From G964020105 sp964020105 (GTDB lineage: Bacteria; Pseudomonadota; Alphaproteobacteria; WRAU01; Hepatincolaceae), in the NCBI GenBank assembly GCA_964020105.1, contig OZ026535.1, positions 1,054,001-1,118,000 on the forward strand: DNA of 64,000 nt. Direction: 5' to 3'. Positions 63,867-64,000 of the stretch are shown here, piece after piece. Positions within the stretch are counted from its first letter, which is position 1, and every line of letters begins with the position of its first letter. The position numbers and the translations under genes were made by a program. The notes below the pieces were generated by a model. It worked only from the letters and a program-made list of their open reading frames with translations. It did not search any database and had not been told where the DNA came from.

Positions 63867-64000
63867 ATGACTAAATTAATTGATTTATTTAGTAAATATG
63901 AGAGTAAATCTGCATTTTTTTATGATTTAGATAATATTGATGAAAAGATTAATAGTTTAAACAATATACATAATAAACTAAAAGTTTATTATTCAATGAA
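63867..64000 (+). CDS. Fold-type III PLP-dependent decarboxylase, 5' part only
   Basis: The first 44 codons of a gene that runs off the right edge. The translation SAFFYDLDNIDEKINSL followed by KLKVYYSM fits the start of alanine-racemase-fold decarboxylases (LysA, ornithine/arginine, carboxynorspermidine type), where the strand ends with Y-x-M/V-K-A and the Lys binds PLP. The window ends right at the Lys codon. Meso-DAP decarboxylase would link to dapF and asd, but the exact substrate is open. Confidence 0.55.
   Translation, partial: MTKLIDLFSKYESKSAFFYDLDNIDEKINSLNNIHNKLKVYYSM

Overview
This AT-rich window (roughly one third G+C) looks like the chromosome of a small, host-associated alphaproteobacterium, most likely of the Rickettsiales or Holosporales type. 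The evidence is gene order. The F1 genes atpHAGDC stand alone behind priA without the F0 genes, trxB sits beside an Lrp/AsnC regulator, ffh-rpsP-rimM-trmD-rplS are together, dapF lies next to ftsY, and ribF-ileS-lspA is followed by a small lipoprotein. These are alphaproteobacterial neighbourhoods. The exact genus cannot be decided from the sequence alone.

Layout. 1-8.6 kb (minus strand): the ribF-ileS-lspA-lipoprotein run, the ABC-F factor ettA, an SDR, an RlmI-like methyltransferase and a HAD phosphatase. 8.7-9.5 kb: two secreted cytochrome-b5-like proteins. 9.8-12.5 kb (plus): a TcyP-type cystine symporter with a CoA-disulfide-reductase-like flavoenzyme. 12.5-16.1 kb: a barrel-like exported protein, an exported MBL-fold hydrolase, trxB and an Lrp/AsnC regulator. 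16.2-23.4 kb: atpCDGAH and priA, with xerC divergent from priA. 24.5-34.0 kb: a two-partner-secretion locus, with an FhaC/ShlB transporter and a 1665-residue FhaB/CdiA-like exoprotein that lacks its distal part, then five small downstream reading frames. One of these is a displaced piece of such an exoprotein tail. 34.4-37.7 kb: a complete cytochrome bd operon with three tiny accessory genes, one of them only 30 codons. 38.1-39.3 kb: a phospholipase-D-like protein with two membrane segments inserted in it. 39.5-44.0 kb: asd-rplS-trmD-rimM-rpsP-ffh. 44.1-59.0 kb (plus): dapF, ftsY, a YfcC-type permease, a phosphoethanolamine transferase, then a threonine (tdh, symporter, kbl) and proline (putA, putP) catabolic block. 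59.1-60.6 kb: ssb, a 1-kb AT-rich gap with clustered DnaA boxes and direct repeats, and tRNA-Thr. 60.8-63.5 kb: prophage-like remnants including a virion gene broken by one in-frame TAG. 63.9 kb to the end: the start of a fold-type-III PLP decarboxylase.

Together the genes suggest an aerobic or microaerobic organism that lives largely on amino acids. Threonine goes to glycine and acetyl-CoA, proline goes to glutamate, and cystine is imported and kept reduced. Electrons can leave through cytochrome bd, and the cell still makes DAP (asd, dapF) for peptidoglycan. Items most worth a second look are the origin-like repeat and DnaA-box region near 60.1-60.4 kb, an unidentified structured RNA at 44.98-45.25 kb, the eroding two-partner-secretion/CDI-like locus, and the PLD protein split by a membrane hairpin. 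All calls come from reading the sequence; no database search was run.
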